DNA of 64,000 nt from Nitrososphaeria archaeon. Its GTDB lineage: Archaea > Thermoproteota > Nitrososphaeria > Geothermarchaeales > JDFR-13. Under the pieces are notes generated by a model that saw only the letters and a program-made list of their open reading frames with translations, was not told the DNA's origin and ran no database searches. Every line of letters begins with the position of its first letter. Position 1 is the first letter of the stretch. A program made the translations under genes and the position numbers. The DNA is taken from assembly GCA_026982095.1 (NCBI GenBank), contig JALSHT010000006.1:62001-126000 (forward strand), given 5' to 3'. Shown piece after piece: positions 1 through 7,850 of this stretch.

Positions 1-1
1 A

Positions 2-898
2 AAGCAGCCAAACTATGCACATTTAGATATTACCCACTATAAAAACCTAACTTACGATGAGATAAAAGGTCTGGAGGAGATGGTTAACAGGGTGATTCAA
101 GAGAATAGAAGGGTAAACTCCTACTTTATAGACAGAGGTGATGCTGAGAGGAGGTATGGAGTATGGATATATCAGGGTGGAGTGGTGCCGGGAGAAAAAC
201 TTAGGTTGATAGAAGTTGAGGATTGGGATATAGAGGCCTGTGGAGGTACACATGTCTCAGAAACTGGGGAGATAAACTTTTTCAAGATAATAGATGTGGA
301 TAAGATACAGGATGGTGTTGTTAGGATTACCTTTAAAGCTGGGCAGCCTGCACTAGAATATGTGAACAGGGCTACAGATGTCCTATCCAAGATAGCCTCG
401 AGCCTCTCAGTCTCTAAAGAGCATGTAGATGAAGAAGTGGAGAAGTTACTTGAGAATCTGGATAACATGGAGAAGGAGTTGAGGAGGTTGAGGGAGAGGC
501 TTGCGTCGGTAACTGCAGAAAATCTGATGATCAAGTCGATGAAGCTAGATGATGTAAAAATAATAGTTTATAATGATGAGGATGTTGACTTCGCGATAAA
601 GGTGAGTGACTACGTAGATAAAAAGGATGGAAAATACCTATTCATAGGGTATTCCCAGACGAAGAAAGGTTTGAACGTGATTGTTAAAGTAGGAAACTCC
701 CTTACAAACATGATTTCAGCTGATAAGTTGGCTAAAGAAATAGCCTCAAGAATATTTGAGGGGTATGGTGGGAAGGGAGATAGGAGGTACTATAGAATCG
801 GTGGAAGGTTGAAGGAGTCTCCAACCAATTTAAATGAGTATCTCTTGGATATAATTAGTGATGTCGTCCGAGGGATCTACAAACAACCATTTAAATGA
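2..898 (+). CDS. alaS: Alanyl-tRNA synthetase, C-terminal part (cut by window edge)
   Basis: The frame enters from the left edge with no start, so only about the last 298 residues are visible. Seen: an archaeal-type HLDITHYK stretch near bases 20-43, then the CGGTH motif at 239-253. In AlaRS this motif supplies Cys/His ligands of the editing site that clears mischarged Ser/Gly-tRNA(Ala). A charged coiled coil follows (about 400-530), then a DHHA1/C-Ala-like domain ending in a GYGGKGDRRYYRIGG stretch, equivalent to the glycine-rich tRNA-binding end of the family. The product charges tRNA(Ala) in the cytosol. Its 3' end overlaps the leuS start by 38 bases in another frame, so the two are likely co-transcribed. 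Confidence 0.95.
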   Translation, partial: KQPNYAHLDITHYKNLTYDEIKGLEEMVNRVIQENRRVNSYFIDRGDAERRYGVWIYQGGVVPGEKLRLIEVEDWDIEACGGTHVSETGEINFFKIIDVDKIQDGVVRITFKAGQPALEYVNRATDVLSKIASSLSVSKEHVDEEVEKLLENLDNMEKELRRLRERLASVTAENLMIKSMKLDDVKIIVYNDEDVDFAIKVSDYVDKKDGKYLFIGYSQTKKGLNVIVKVGNSLTNMISADKLAKEIASRIFEGYGGKGDRRYYRIGGRLKESPTNLNEYLLDIISDVVRGIYKQPFK

Positions 899-904
899 GT
901 ATCT
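828..904 (+). repeat. 16-bp direct repeat spanning the alaS/leuS overlap
   Basis: The 16-mer atttaaatgagtatct occurs at 828-843 and again at 889-904, both preceded by aacca (the first copy has one extra a). The offset of 61 bases is not a multiple of three. The first copy encodes LNEYL at the end of AlaRS; the second encodes LNEYL near the start of LeuRS in the other frame and also supplies the alaS stop codon. It looks like a short local duplication. Confidence 0.7.
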
Positions 905-3776
905 AAGAAAGGTTTTGGAGAGGGAGGAGACTTTAGCAAAAGAATTCTTTAAGAAACGGTTATTCGAGGCTGATAGGAGTGACAGACCGAAGATATTCAT
1001 AACATTCCCATACCCCTATATGAATGGGTCTTTACATTTGGGTCACGCATACTCCTCCGGCAGGCTTGACGTGTACGCTAGGTATAAGAGGCTAAAGGGA
1101 TTTAACGTACTTTTTCCATGGGCATGGCATTGGACTGGTGAGGCTGTATATGGTACAATCCACAGATTGAGAGAGGAGGATAAAGAAGTCATAGATAGAC
1201 TGGTAAATTTAGATGGTGTTGATAAAAATGAAATTGATAATCTTAAGGATCCAATATACTTTGTCAAATATTTTACAGATAAGAATCGAGAGGTTATTAA
1301 AAGGTTCGGATTATCAATAGATCTATCGAGAGAGTTCCACACAACTTATCTACACCCACTCTATAACAAGTTTGTTGAATGGCAGGTCAGAGTATTACAT
1401 AAAAAAGGATATATTGTTCGTGGAAGTCATCCAGTTGTTTGGTGTCCAGTGGATCAGAGTCCAACTGGTGATCATGACAGACTAGAGGGTGAGGGAGTTA
1501 GACCTGAAAAATATTTCATAATCAAGTTTAAGATGGATGATTCCTACCTTGTGGCAGGTACCCTTAGGCCGGAAACCATACTCGGAGTTACAAACATATG
1601 GGTAAACCCTCGGGCTAGATATATAGAGATTGAGGTTGATGGTGAGAAGTGGATTGTAAGCATACAAGCCTCTGAAAAGCTGAAGGAGCAGCTTAGAAAT
1701 GTTAAGGTGATTGGGGAGGTTCAAGGTGAAAGTCTAATAGGTAAGTGGGTTGAAGCCCCTATCACAAATAGAAAGGTCCCCATCCTTCCAGCAGACTTTG
1801 TCGATCCAGAATCTGTTACCGGAGTTGTCTACAGTGTGCCTGCACACGCACCATACGACTATCTAGCTCTTAGAGACCTGAAACGTTCAGAAGCTAGACG
1901 TTTTCTTAGAGAGATAATAGATGCTATAGAGCCAATAGGCATTATAGAAGTAGATGGATATGGTGAATACCCTGCAGTAGAGATCGTAGAGAAGTTGGGA
2001 ATTCATTCTCAATTAGATAGGGAGAAGGCGGATGAAGCTACCAGAAAAATTTATCTAGAGGAGTTTAACAGGGGCGTTATGAGACGTGATTTACCATATA
2101 TTGGAGGTGTGAAAACCTCTGAAGCTAGAGATAGGATATTCGAGCTGCTAAAAAGCATGGGTTTAGCCGATATAATGTATGATCTGCCTGAGCCGGTAAT
2201 ATGTAGATGTACTGCTAAATGCATAGTGAAAATCCTTCCTGATCAGTGGTTTATCAAATATTCGGACAGTCATTGGAAGAAGGAGGCGCATAAGGCTGTT
2301 GACTCTATGGGCTTCTTCCCGACGGAGATTAAACAACTGTTTCACCACTATATTGATTGGTATGACGACTGGCCTTGTACTAGACGGAGTGGATTGGGCA
2401 CTCCTTTCCCTCTAGATAAGGACTGGATTGTCGAGACATTGACAGATTCGACGATATACCAGGCATTTTATATTGTGTCGAAATACTATAATGAAGGCCT
2501 TATAAACGTGGAGGGGGTTGACGACGACTTTTTTAATTACGTCTTCCTAGGCGAGGGGAGTATAGACCTGATTTCCGATAAGACTGGTATAGAACCTGAC
2601 ATACTTGAGAAAATTAGAGGTGATTTTCTATACTGGTATCCGGTAGATGTTAGAAGTTCTGGAAAGGATCTCATTGGTAATCACTTGACGTTCTTCATAT
2701 TCCATCATGTAGCAATTTTTCCACGTGATAAATGGCCTAGAGCTATATCGGCCAATGGTTTCACAATGCTCAATGGCAGGCCAATGTCAAAAAGTAAGGG
2801 GAATTATCTATCAATTGAGAAGGCTATCTCAGTCATAGGTGCAGATGCGTTAAGGCTATCTCTATTATCACTGGTAGATGGTTTAGATGATCCTGACTGG
2901 AACATGACTCTTGGCTATAAAGCCTTGGAGAAAATGAGGGGGTTGGAGAAACTCGCTAAGGACATTGTTGATCTAGATGTGGATGGCGGAGATTATTTCC
3001 TCGATAGTTGGCTAGAAAACTCCATATACAAAATGGTTAGAGATGTGTCTAATGCCCTAGAGGCCTTTAGGGTTGCGTATGCAGCTAGAATAATTTTCGA
3101 TAACATGTTGGACTCGATCAAGAAATATATGTATATGGCTGGAAATCCAAATAAGCGTCTTCTTAGAAGGATTATAGAAGATGTAACAATATTGGCATCC
3201 ATGTATACGCCATTCCTGGCTCAATCCATATGGAGGAATATACTTGAGAGAGAGGGATACGTGTTTTTCCAGCCCTATCCGGATAAGAGTGTCGATGAGA
3301 AACCCTTAATTATAGATGAGTATCTCGAAGCTCTGTCTGAGGATATAAGTGATCTATATGGAGTGGTGGGCGGCGGAACCATAGTTGTTAGAGTAGCTGA
3401 TGAGAATATGTGGCATCTATTTAAGAAGTTATCCGAATTATCTGAGTCTGACGGTGGGATTCCCGAAGCTAGAAATATTGTAAGGAAGTTTTTAACAGAT
3501 AAGAGACAGATTGGTGAAGTCATGAAGTTTGTAAATAGGGAGTGGTTTGGAAGAATGAGAAAGTTTAGACCCCTATATCGACTGATTGATAGGGAGGTGG
3601 AGAAACATCTCCTTACGAATTATCTTGGAAGATATCTGAGTAGGAGAGGTCTACATGCAGAAGTTATTGTGATCGAAGATGAGAAGGGTTTGGAGGGGTT
3701 AGATAGGATTAAACCCTCTTATCCCTTATATCCCGCTGTATACATCATTAAAAAGTTGAAGAGTAGGATGGATTGA
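861..3776 (+). CDS. leuS: Leucyl-tRNA synthetase (archaeal type)
   Basis: Class I synthetase of about 971 residues, the usual archaeal/eukaryal LeuRS length. HLGH of the HIGH motif is at 1035-1046 in the context PYPYMNGSLHLGHA, and MSKSK of the KMSKS loop is at 2784-2798. A CP1 editing insertion containing LRPETILG and GVVYSVPAHAPYDY lies between them. The later WPCTRRSGLGTPFP context is typical of archaeal LeuRS and separates it from IleRS and ValRS. ATG 861 was chosen; GTG 858 immediately before it is the alternative. It charges tRNA(Leu) in the cytosol. The start lies inside alaS, which implies translational coupling of two synthetase genes. Confidence 0.97.
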   Translation: MSSEGSTNNHLNEYLRKVLEREETLAKEFFKKRLFEADRSDRPKIFITFPYPYMNGSLHLGHAYSSGRLDVYARYKRLKGFNVLFPWAWHWTGEAVYGTIHRLREEDKEVIDRLVNLDGVDKNEIDNLKDPIYFVKYFTDKNREVIKRFGLSIDLSREFHTTYLHPLYNKFVEWQVRVLHKKGYIVRGSHPVVWCPVDQSPTGDHDRLEGEGVRPEKYFIIKFKMDDSYLVAGTLRPETILGVTNIWVNPRARYIEIEVDGEKWIVSIQASEKLKEQLRNVKVIGEVQGESLIGKWVEAPITNRKVPILPADFVDPESVTGVVYSVPAHAPYDYLALRDLKRSEARRFLREIIDAIEPIGIIEVDGYGEYPAVEIVEKLGIHSQLDREKADEATRKIYLEEFNRGVMRRDLPYIGGVKTSEARDRIFELLKSMGLADIMYDLPEPVICRCTAKCIVKILPDQWFIKYSDSHWKKEAHKAVDSMGFFPTEIKQLFHHYIDWYDDWPCTRRSGLGTPFPLDKDWIVETLTDSTIYQAFYIVSKYYNEGLINVEGVDDDFFNYVFLGEGSIDLISDKTGIEPDILEKIRGDFLYWYPVDVRSSGKDLIGNHLTFFIFHHVAIFPRDKWPRAISANGFTMLNGRPMSKSKGNYLSIEKAISVIGADALRLSLLSLVDGLDDPDWNMTLGYKALEKMRGLEKLAKDIVDLDVDGGDYFLDSWLENSIYKMVRDVSNALEAFRVAYAARIIFDNMLDSIKKYMYMAGNPNKRLLRRIIEDVTILASMYTPFLAQSIWRNILEREGYVFFQPYPDKSVDEKPLIIDEYLEALSEDISDLYGVVGGGTIVVRVADENMWHLFKKLSELSESDGGIPEARNIVRKFLTDKRQIGEVMKFVNREWFGRMRKFRPLYRLIDREVEKHLLTNYLGRYLSRRGLHAEVIVIEDEKGLEGLDRIKPSYPLYPAVYIIKKLKSRMD

Positions 3777-3780
3777 AAAA

Positions 3781-3790
3781 CTATAAATTA
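3781..3790 (+). promoter_or_regulatory. TATA box of tRNA-Arg
   Basis: The AT-rich ctataaatta lies about 27 bases upstream of the first tRNA base at 3812, the normal archaeal TBP-box spacing to a start at the mature 5' end. It sits just 4 bases after the leuS stop, so the tRNA probably has its own promoter. Confidence 0.6.
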
Positions 3791-3811
3791 ATTAAATAAT
3801 GTTAATTTGAG

Positions 3812-3904
<93 letters not shown>

Positions 3905-4330
3905 TCATATCTCTCTATATGATTCAGCTAGAGGATGTGGCATTGTCGTCAAGCTAAACTCCTTATACCAGCCAAATGGGGCTCTATAAATACCTTTCTC
4001 AGTCTCTTCAGCCATCTTCTTATGTATCAATTTTAACAATCTATATGCTTTTCTAGGCTCTTCAAGCTTGTTGGATAAATGTGCATAGGGATATATTAAG
4101 ATGGCTTCTGCACCAATCTCCTCAAAATGTGATAATATATCAGTTATCCCCACATATATCTCCTCTTTCCTATCCCAATCTCCCTCTTCTACAGTCGTGA
4201 ATAAAACCAAAATGTTATCAAAAGCTTTTTCAGTGTCATTCTCCACATCTTCCTTAATCTTTGACTGTGGTGCTATACCCATCAAAACTCTATATTTAAA
4301 TTTTTTGCAATGTATAGCCAATATCCTCAT
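3905..4330 (-). CDS. Stand-alone ThrRS editing domain (trans-editing, archaeal type)
   Basis: 141 residues that match the N-terminal editing domain of archaeal threonyl-tRNA synthetase (tRNA-Thr_ED family) from end to end and then stop. Characteristic stretches: IYPYAHLS (His84), RAPFGWYKEF (Tyr122, Lys123) and HPLAE (His132, Glu136). These carry the residues the family uses to hydrolyse Ser-tRNA(Thr). No catalytic aminoacylation domain follows; the gene ends beside the tRNA-Arg CCA. In archaea with a split ThrRS, a separate editing protein works in trans with a catalytic-only ThrRS, and I infer the same here. The catalytic partner is not in this window. The start ATG 4330 has no clear Shine-Dalgarno but a TATA-like element about 26 bases upstream, suggesting a leaderless mRNA. 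Confidence 0.88.
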   Translation of the reverse strand: MRILAIHCKKFKYRVLMGIAPQSKIKEDVENDTEKAFDNILVLFTTVEEGDWDRKEEIYVGITDILSHFEEIGAEAILIYPYAHLSNKLEEPRKAYRLLKLIHKKMAEETEKGIYRAPFGWYKEFSLTTMPHPLAESYREI

Positions 4331-4335
4331 ATCGG

Positions 4336-4361
4336 AAAAAAATATCCTCTAAGATTTTATA
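4336..4361. promoter_or_regulatory. Divergent promoter between ThrRS-ed and GlmU-like gene
   Basis: The 41-base spacer between the divergent starts at 4330 (minus) and 4372 (plus) is nearly all A/T. On the minus strand aatataaaatc (about 4351-4361) lies about 26 bases before ATG 4330. On the plus strand aaaaaaatat (4336-4345) lies about 30 bases before ATG 4372. Both spacings suit leaderless or nearly leaderless transcripts. Confidence 0.45.
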
Positions 4362-4371
4362 TTGATTATGT

Positions 4372-5508
4372 ATGGATGTAATTTTATTCCTACCGATAGG
4401 TGGAGACATAGATTGGATAGAGAAGACGTCTATATTCACGAGACCCGGCGAGTGGCCCATATATGGAGTTTCTCTGAGGGAGATTATTCAGAAGGAGTAT
4501 GATGTAGCTTACCTATATAATGACATGTGGCTTGGCGTTCCAGAACTTAGGAGTGGTGTAAGTGTAGTTGAGAGATTGGATATCGATGCAATATACATCT
4601 CTGAGCTTATATGGGGCTTACCCTCAGAGATATATAGCTTAATCGATGAAGTTATCTCTCTAGACAACTTTGTCTTAAAATATGGTCGGATGGTAGTTGG
4701 ATGGAGGGGAGTTGGGAATGAGGAGATAGACATATCTAGCTATGGTTTAGAGCTTATAGATAGGCCGTGGAAGGTGATAACTATACTGAAGAATAAGCTT
4801 TCTTCTTTACTTATAGAACTTGTGAACAGATTTGGCTTTGAGAAGCTTGAGAATAATGTTTATGTGAGGGGGGAGAGTAGGATTAGCGATAGGGCTTTTA
4901 TAGATGCTTCGGAGGGTATGGTTGTAATTGAGGATGGTGTGGTTATTGAACCGTTCACGTACATAAAGGGTCCTGCATATATATCCAGGGGGTCTAAACT
5001 ATTGGGTGGGAAACTATCTAATTGTATAATAGGTCCCACCTCTAAGATAGGGTGTGAAGTAGATACGTCAATTATATTTGGATATAGCAACGCTGCTCAC
5101 CATGGGTATATAGGTCACTCTGCTATTGGATATTGGGTTAATATAGGGGCGGGAACCGTATTTAGCGATTTGAAGAATACTTATGGCATGGTTAGGCAGT
5201 GGCTTTCGAAGGATAAGAGGGAAGAGACTGGTATGATTAAACTTGGTTCTTATATTGGGGATCATGTTAAAACGGGTGTCTTAACTTCAATATATGGAGG
5301 GTCTCTGATTGGATGGTCTTCTCACGTGCTACATCATGCCTCAGGATATGTTCCTCCATTGACTATATTGGATGGATTGAGAGGTGAGACTATTGATATA
5401 AAGATTGAGAAGGCTATTGAGATAGCAAAAAGGATGTATGGTAGAAGGGGGGTGAGGTGGTTGGAGATGGAGACACAGCTTTGGAGAAGGAGGGCACATC
5501 AATCTTGA
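4372..5508 (+). CDS. Alternative GlmU-like sugar-1-phosphate nucleotidyl/acetyltransferase
   Basis: 378 residues. The N-terminal part has a FTRPGEWPIYG stretch (residues ~22-32) like the FTRP motif of the alternative GlmU family known best from Bacteroidetes, rather than the classic GG-x-GT(R/K) nucleotidyltransferase loop. From residue ~165 to 345 comes a left-handed beta-helix of hexapeptide repeats, including SNAAHHGYIGHSAIG and WVNIGAGT.FSDLKNTYG, the hallmark of that family. Expected role: acetylation of GlcN-1-P and/or transfer to UDP to give UDP-GlcNAc in the cytosol. GlmS (52880-54700) would supply GlcN-6-P. It converges with the next acyltransferase, with a 10-base 3' overlap. Exact substrate is uncertain. 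Confidence 0.72.
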   Translation: MDVILFLPIGGDIDWIEKTSIFTRPGEWPIYGVSLREIIQKEYDVAYLYNDMWLGVPELRSGVSVVERLDIDAIYISELIWGLPSEIYSLIDEVISLDNFVLKYGRMVVGWRGVGNEEIDISSYGLELIDRPWKVITILKNKLSSLLIELVNRFGFEKLENNVYVRGESRISDRAFIDASEGMVVIEDGVVIEPFTYIKGPAYISRGSKLLGGKLSNCIIGPTSKIGCEVDTSIIFGYSNAAHHGYIGHSAIGYWVNIGAGTVFSDLKNTYGMVRQWLSKDKREETGMIKLGSYIGDHVKTGVLTSIYGGSLIGWSSHVLHHASGYVPPLTILDGLRGETIDIKIEKAIEIAKRMYGRRGVRWLEMETQLWRRRAHQS

Positions 5509-5981
5509 TCCTCCCACACTCTCCTCTTCTCTAAATACTTTGAGATATCATACTTGACTCTAGCGGGATTTCCATATACGACTTTTCCAGGCGGTACATC
5601 TCTCGTCACTATAGCCCCCATTCCTATTACCGCTCCCTCTCCCACCGTTATACCCGCCTTCAATATGGCCCCTGCTGCTACAACTGCTTTATTCTCAATT
5701 CTTACTCCAACTAGTTTCTTTGAAGGTGGGTATGGGTCATTAGTGATAATAACTCCAGGGCCTATAAACACGTCGTCCCCAATAACTGTTAATGGTGGGA
5801 TATATACCATTCCTTCAATCATGCATCTCTTTCCTATAACTACGTTGTAATCAATGTGTGTCAATGATCCTATTTTGGTATCGTCTCCAATTACTGTATT
5901 GTCTCCAATGTATGTAAAATGCCAGATCTTAACGTTTTTCCCCAGTTTTACGTTTCTACCTATGTGGTTTAACACCCGCAT
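5499..5981 (-). CDS. Hexapeptide-repeat acyltransferase (WbpD/WlbB-like)
   Basis: 160 residues, almost entirely [LIV]-G-x-x-x-x repeats forming a left-handed beta-helix, with the typical ITNDPYPP loop and the closing GNPARVKYDI stretch. These features resemble the UDP-amino-sugar N-acetyltransferases that make diacetamido-uronic acids for surface glycans. The substrate cannot be read from sequence. It is convergent with, and overlaps by 10 bases, the GlmU-like gene, so the two may serve the same nucleotide-sugar supply while being transcribed separately. It begins about 67 bases from the divergent tRNA-Gln. Confidence 0.75.
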   Translation of the reverse strand: MRVLNHIGRNVKLGKNVKIWHFTYIGDNTVIGDDTKIGSLTHIDYNVVIGKRCMIEGMVYIPPLTVIGDDVFIGPGVIITNDPYPPSKKLVGVRIENKAVVAAGAILKAGITVGEGAVIGMGAIVTRDVPPGKVVYGNPARVKYDISKYLEKRRVWEDQD

Positions 5982-6014
5982 ATATTCAATCTTGTCATTT
6001 ACATTGATAAAACG

Positions 6015-6026
6015 TTATTTTTATGG
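6015..6026 (+). promoter_or_regulatory. TATA-like element of tRNA-Gln
   Basis: ttatttttatgg is centred about 27 bases upstream of the first tRNA base at 6048. The element is weak but is the only A/T-rich box at the right distance. Confidence 0.4.
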
Positions 6027-6077
6027 ATTTGAGATTACCTTGTATATAGCCCCGTGGTGTAGCGGCCGAGCATGCCG

Positions 6078-6099
6078 ACCCCAGATAATGGGGGTATAG
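6078..6099 (+). other. tRNA-Gln intron 1 (29/30, 22 nt)
   Basis: Non-canonical intron inside the 5' strand of the anticodon stem. Because a g flanks both ends, 28/29 is equally possible by sequence alone. It folds internally as cccc-agataat-gggg. Removing it restores the ccggg/cccgg stem. Confidence 0.82.
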
Positions 6100-6107
6100 G
6101 GCTTTGG

Positions 6108-6135
6108 ATCCCCTCCGTTATGGAGGGTAGGAGAA
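6108..6135 (+). other. tRNA-Gln intron 2 (37/38, 28 nt)
   Basis: A bulge-helix-bulge can be drawn. The central helix is CTTT (6102-6105) with GGAG (6130-6133). The two 3-nt bulges are gg^a and aa^c, and the inner stem ccctcc/ggaggg closes a gttat loop. End points are good to about one base. Confidence 0.8.
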
Positions 6136-6180
6136 CCCCGGTGACCCCGGTTCGAATCCGGGCGGGGCTACCATATTACC

Positions 6181-7803
6181 TCATGCTCTTTTAACTACTT
6201 TGTTGATCAATATTTCGAATCTCGTTAGCAGCTCTTCTCTATCAGTTTTATACTGGTCAGGGCTTATCGTCTTCTTCCTTCTCTTTTCATCTAGTTCCCT
6301 TAGCTTCTTCCATGTCTCGTCCAGATCCTCTAAGTCCTTTATAAACATCTTCACCTCCTCATTCTCCTCTGCTGCTTTCTCAACCTCTCTCTTAAGTGTA
6401 CTTAATTTTCTATCAAACTCCCTCATCTTTCTCTCGAGTTTATTCCTCTCCTTACTATATTCCCTACTTGTCAATTCTCCTTGGGAATAGCGCTTCTCCA
6501 ATTCTAATATATTCTTCATCAATTCTATCTTGACCTTGTATTCATTGATGAATTCCAATACATTTTCAGGTAGGTCTTTCAAAAGGAGTTTCCTAATTCT
6601 AGTGTATGCAGCCATCGTCGTTCCAACAATTATGATCAGAGATAGGATGTATGAGATCCCATAGTCCTCCAGTATATCCGTTAGGGTTATTTGAACCTCT
6701 CCTTCTAAAATGAGTGGAGTGCTGAAATCTGTATAATATTCTAATTCCTCACGGAAGTTGATCTCTGGGAATTCAACTATCATCTTATCTATTGGTATCG
6801 TGGTGGGTGGTGGTAGTGTCAATGTGAACTTAACAAATGGGGTTAGGCCTGCGCTAACGTTTATTCCCTCCTCGAAGGTGAAATCTATTATGAATGTTAT
6901 TGTTTCATTAGGCTTGAGTGCGTATGGTAGCTGCACTTTATAAACCCTTCCAGTAAATTCGAAATCGACTGGTTTTCCTAGTTGTGTCCTCATATTCTGT
7001 ATCCTATATGTTTTGTTAAAGAATATCTCTGTGTCTGTAGGCCATGTTATCAAATCCGTGTTTGATATTGTTATATTCATCACGCCTCTAATAGATCCTG
7101 ATGCATCTGTATCGAGAAGTGTATAAACTTCTGTGTCAGCTAGGATGAGTGAGATCCTCTCTTCCGATATCTGCTCGATAATAAAATCCGTTATCTCTGT
7201 GTCTCCAAGTAATAATATATCAGTCTCTGATAGCACCCTAGACACTTCATACTGCTCTGGGGTGACCCCCTCAGGAGATGACTTAACTTGTGTAAAACCT
7301 GGTGGTAAAAGGTTTTCTACGGCCTTTGTATCTAAGGCTGGTCTAAATTCAAACTCTACTTGTGAGATCGGGATGTTCAAGTCAATATATGATAAGACTC
7401 CTACTTTGTATCTCCCTCTAGATTCGGGGATTGTGGCTTCTGGAATATATATTTCCACTACCAGAATGTTATTAATCTCATCAGTATCCACTCTTAATAT
7501 ATCTCCTGTATATTGAAACTCTATTTCTTTCCTATCGCCTCCTTGACCCGTATAGACCCTTAAAAATCCTTTTTCATCTAAAAATGTCTCTGGAATCTTT
7601 ACCTCAATAACATCTACCGATTTAAGTCCATCTCCCTCGAAACTAGCTTTTAGATATAGGTTCCCCCCAGTACTCTCTATAGACGCATCTATCCGCTCCC
7701 TAACGTCTCCTTGAGAGTATATTGGCAGTGTTAAAGACAGTAATATTGTTGTTAGAAGGGTCAATAATAACATTATATTCAACGAGTGTTTCTGCATATC
7801 CAT
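6181..7803 (-). CDS. Secreted/membrane protein with beta-rich ectodomain and cytoplasmic coiled coil
   Basis: About 540 residues; family not recognised. Visible: an N-terminal hydrophobic signal or anchor (residues ~8-30, ending near YSQG), then a ~350-residue ectodomain rich in alternating hydrophobic beta-strand patterns and N-x-S/T sites. A single membrane segment follows at ~382-402 (SYILSLIIIVGTTMAAY), then a basic stop-transfer stretch and a ~120-residue strongly charged coiled coil to the end. Orientation would put the coiled coil in the cytosol. ATG 7803 was chosen over GTG 7806 because a TATA-like element lies about 26-30 bases upstream and no Shine-Dalgarno is seen. It starts 47 bases from the divergent gcvPA. 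Confidence 0.75.
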   Translation of the reverse strand: MDMQKHSLNIMLLLTLLTTILLSLTLPIYSQGDVRERIDASIESTGGNLYLKASFEGDGLKSVDVIEVKIPETFLDEKGFLRVYTGQGGDRKEIEFQYTGDILRVDTDEINNILVVEIYIPEATIPESRGRYKVGVLSYIDLNIPISQVEFEFRPALDTKAVENLLPPGFTQVKSSPEGVTPEQYEVSRVLSETDILLLGDTEITDFIIEQISEERISLILADTEVYTLLDTDASGSIRGVMNITISNTDLITWPTDTEIFFNKTYRIQNMRTQLGKPVDFEFTGRVYKVQLPYALKPNETITFIIDFTFEEGINVSAGLTPFVKFTLTLPPPTTIPIDKMIVEFPEINFREELEYYTDFSTPLILEGEVQITLTDILEDYGISYILSLIIIVGTTMAAYTRIRKLLLKDLPENVLEFINEYKVKIELMKNILELEKRYSQGELTSREYSKERNKLERKMREFDRKLSTLKREVEKAAEENEEVKMFIKDLEDLDETWKKLRELDEKRRKKTISPDQYKTDREELLTRFEILINKVVKRA

Positions 7804-7850
7804 CACTTAATTGTTATTTTCAATGTATTGAGTATTAAAGGTTTGGGCTG

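Larger units (their letters stand above)
6048..6173 (+). tRNA. tRNA-Gln(TTG) with two introns
   Basis: Acceptor agccccg (6048-6054) pairs with cggggct (6163-6169); discriminator A 6170, encoded CCA 6171-6173. D-stem gtgt/gcat (6057-6060/6070-6073). T-stem cccgg/ccggg around ttcgaat (6151-6157), with a 4-nt variable loop. The anticodon stem reads ccg (6075-6077) plus gg (6100-6101) against cccgg (6137-6141), pairing perfectly only if 22 bases are removed inside the 5' strand of the stem. The loop starts c-t-TTG-g, giving anticodon TTG, and a further 28 bases must be removed at 37/38. So one intron sits at 29/30 and one at the canonical site. Confidence 0.93.

Noticed and set aside
7133..7516. 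Plus-strand 127-codon frame inside the membrane protein gene
   Set aside because: Ser/Thr-rich shadow of the beta-rich ectodomain; the minus-strand gene has signal peptide, membrane segment and coiled coil in order.
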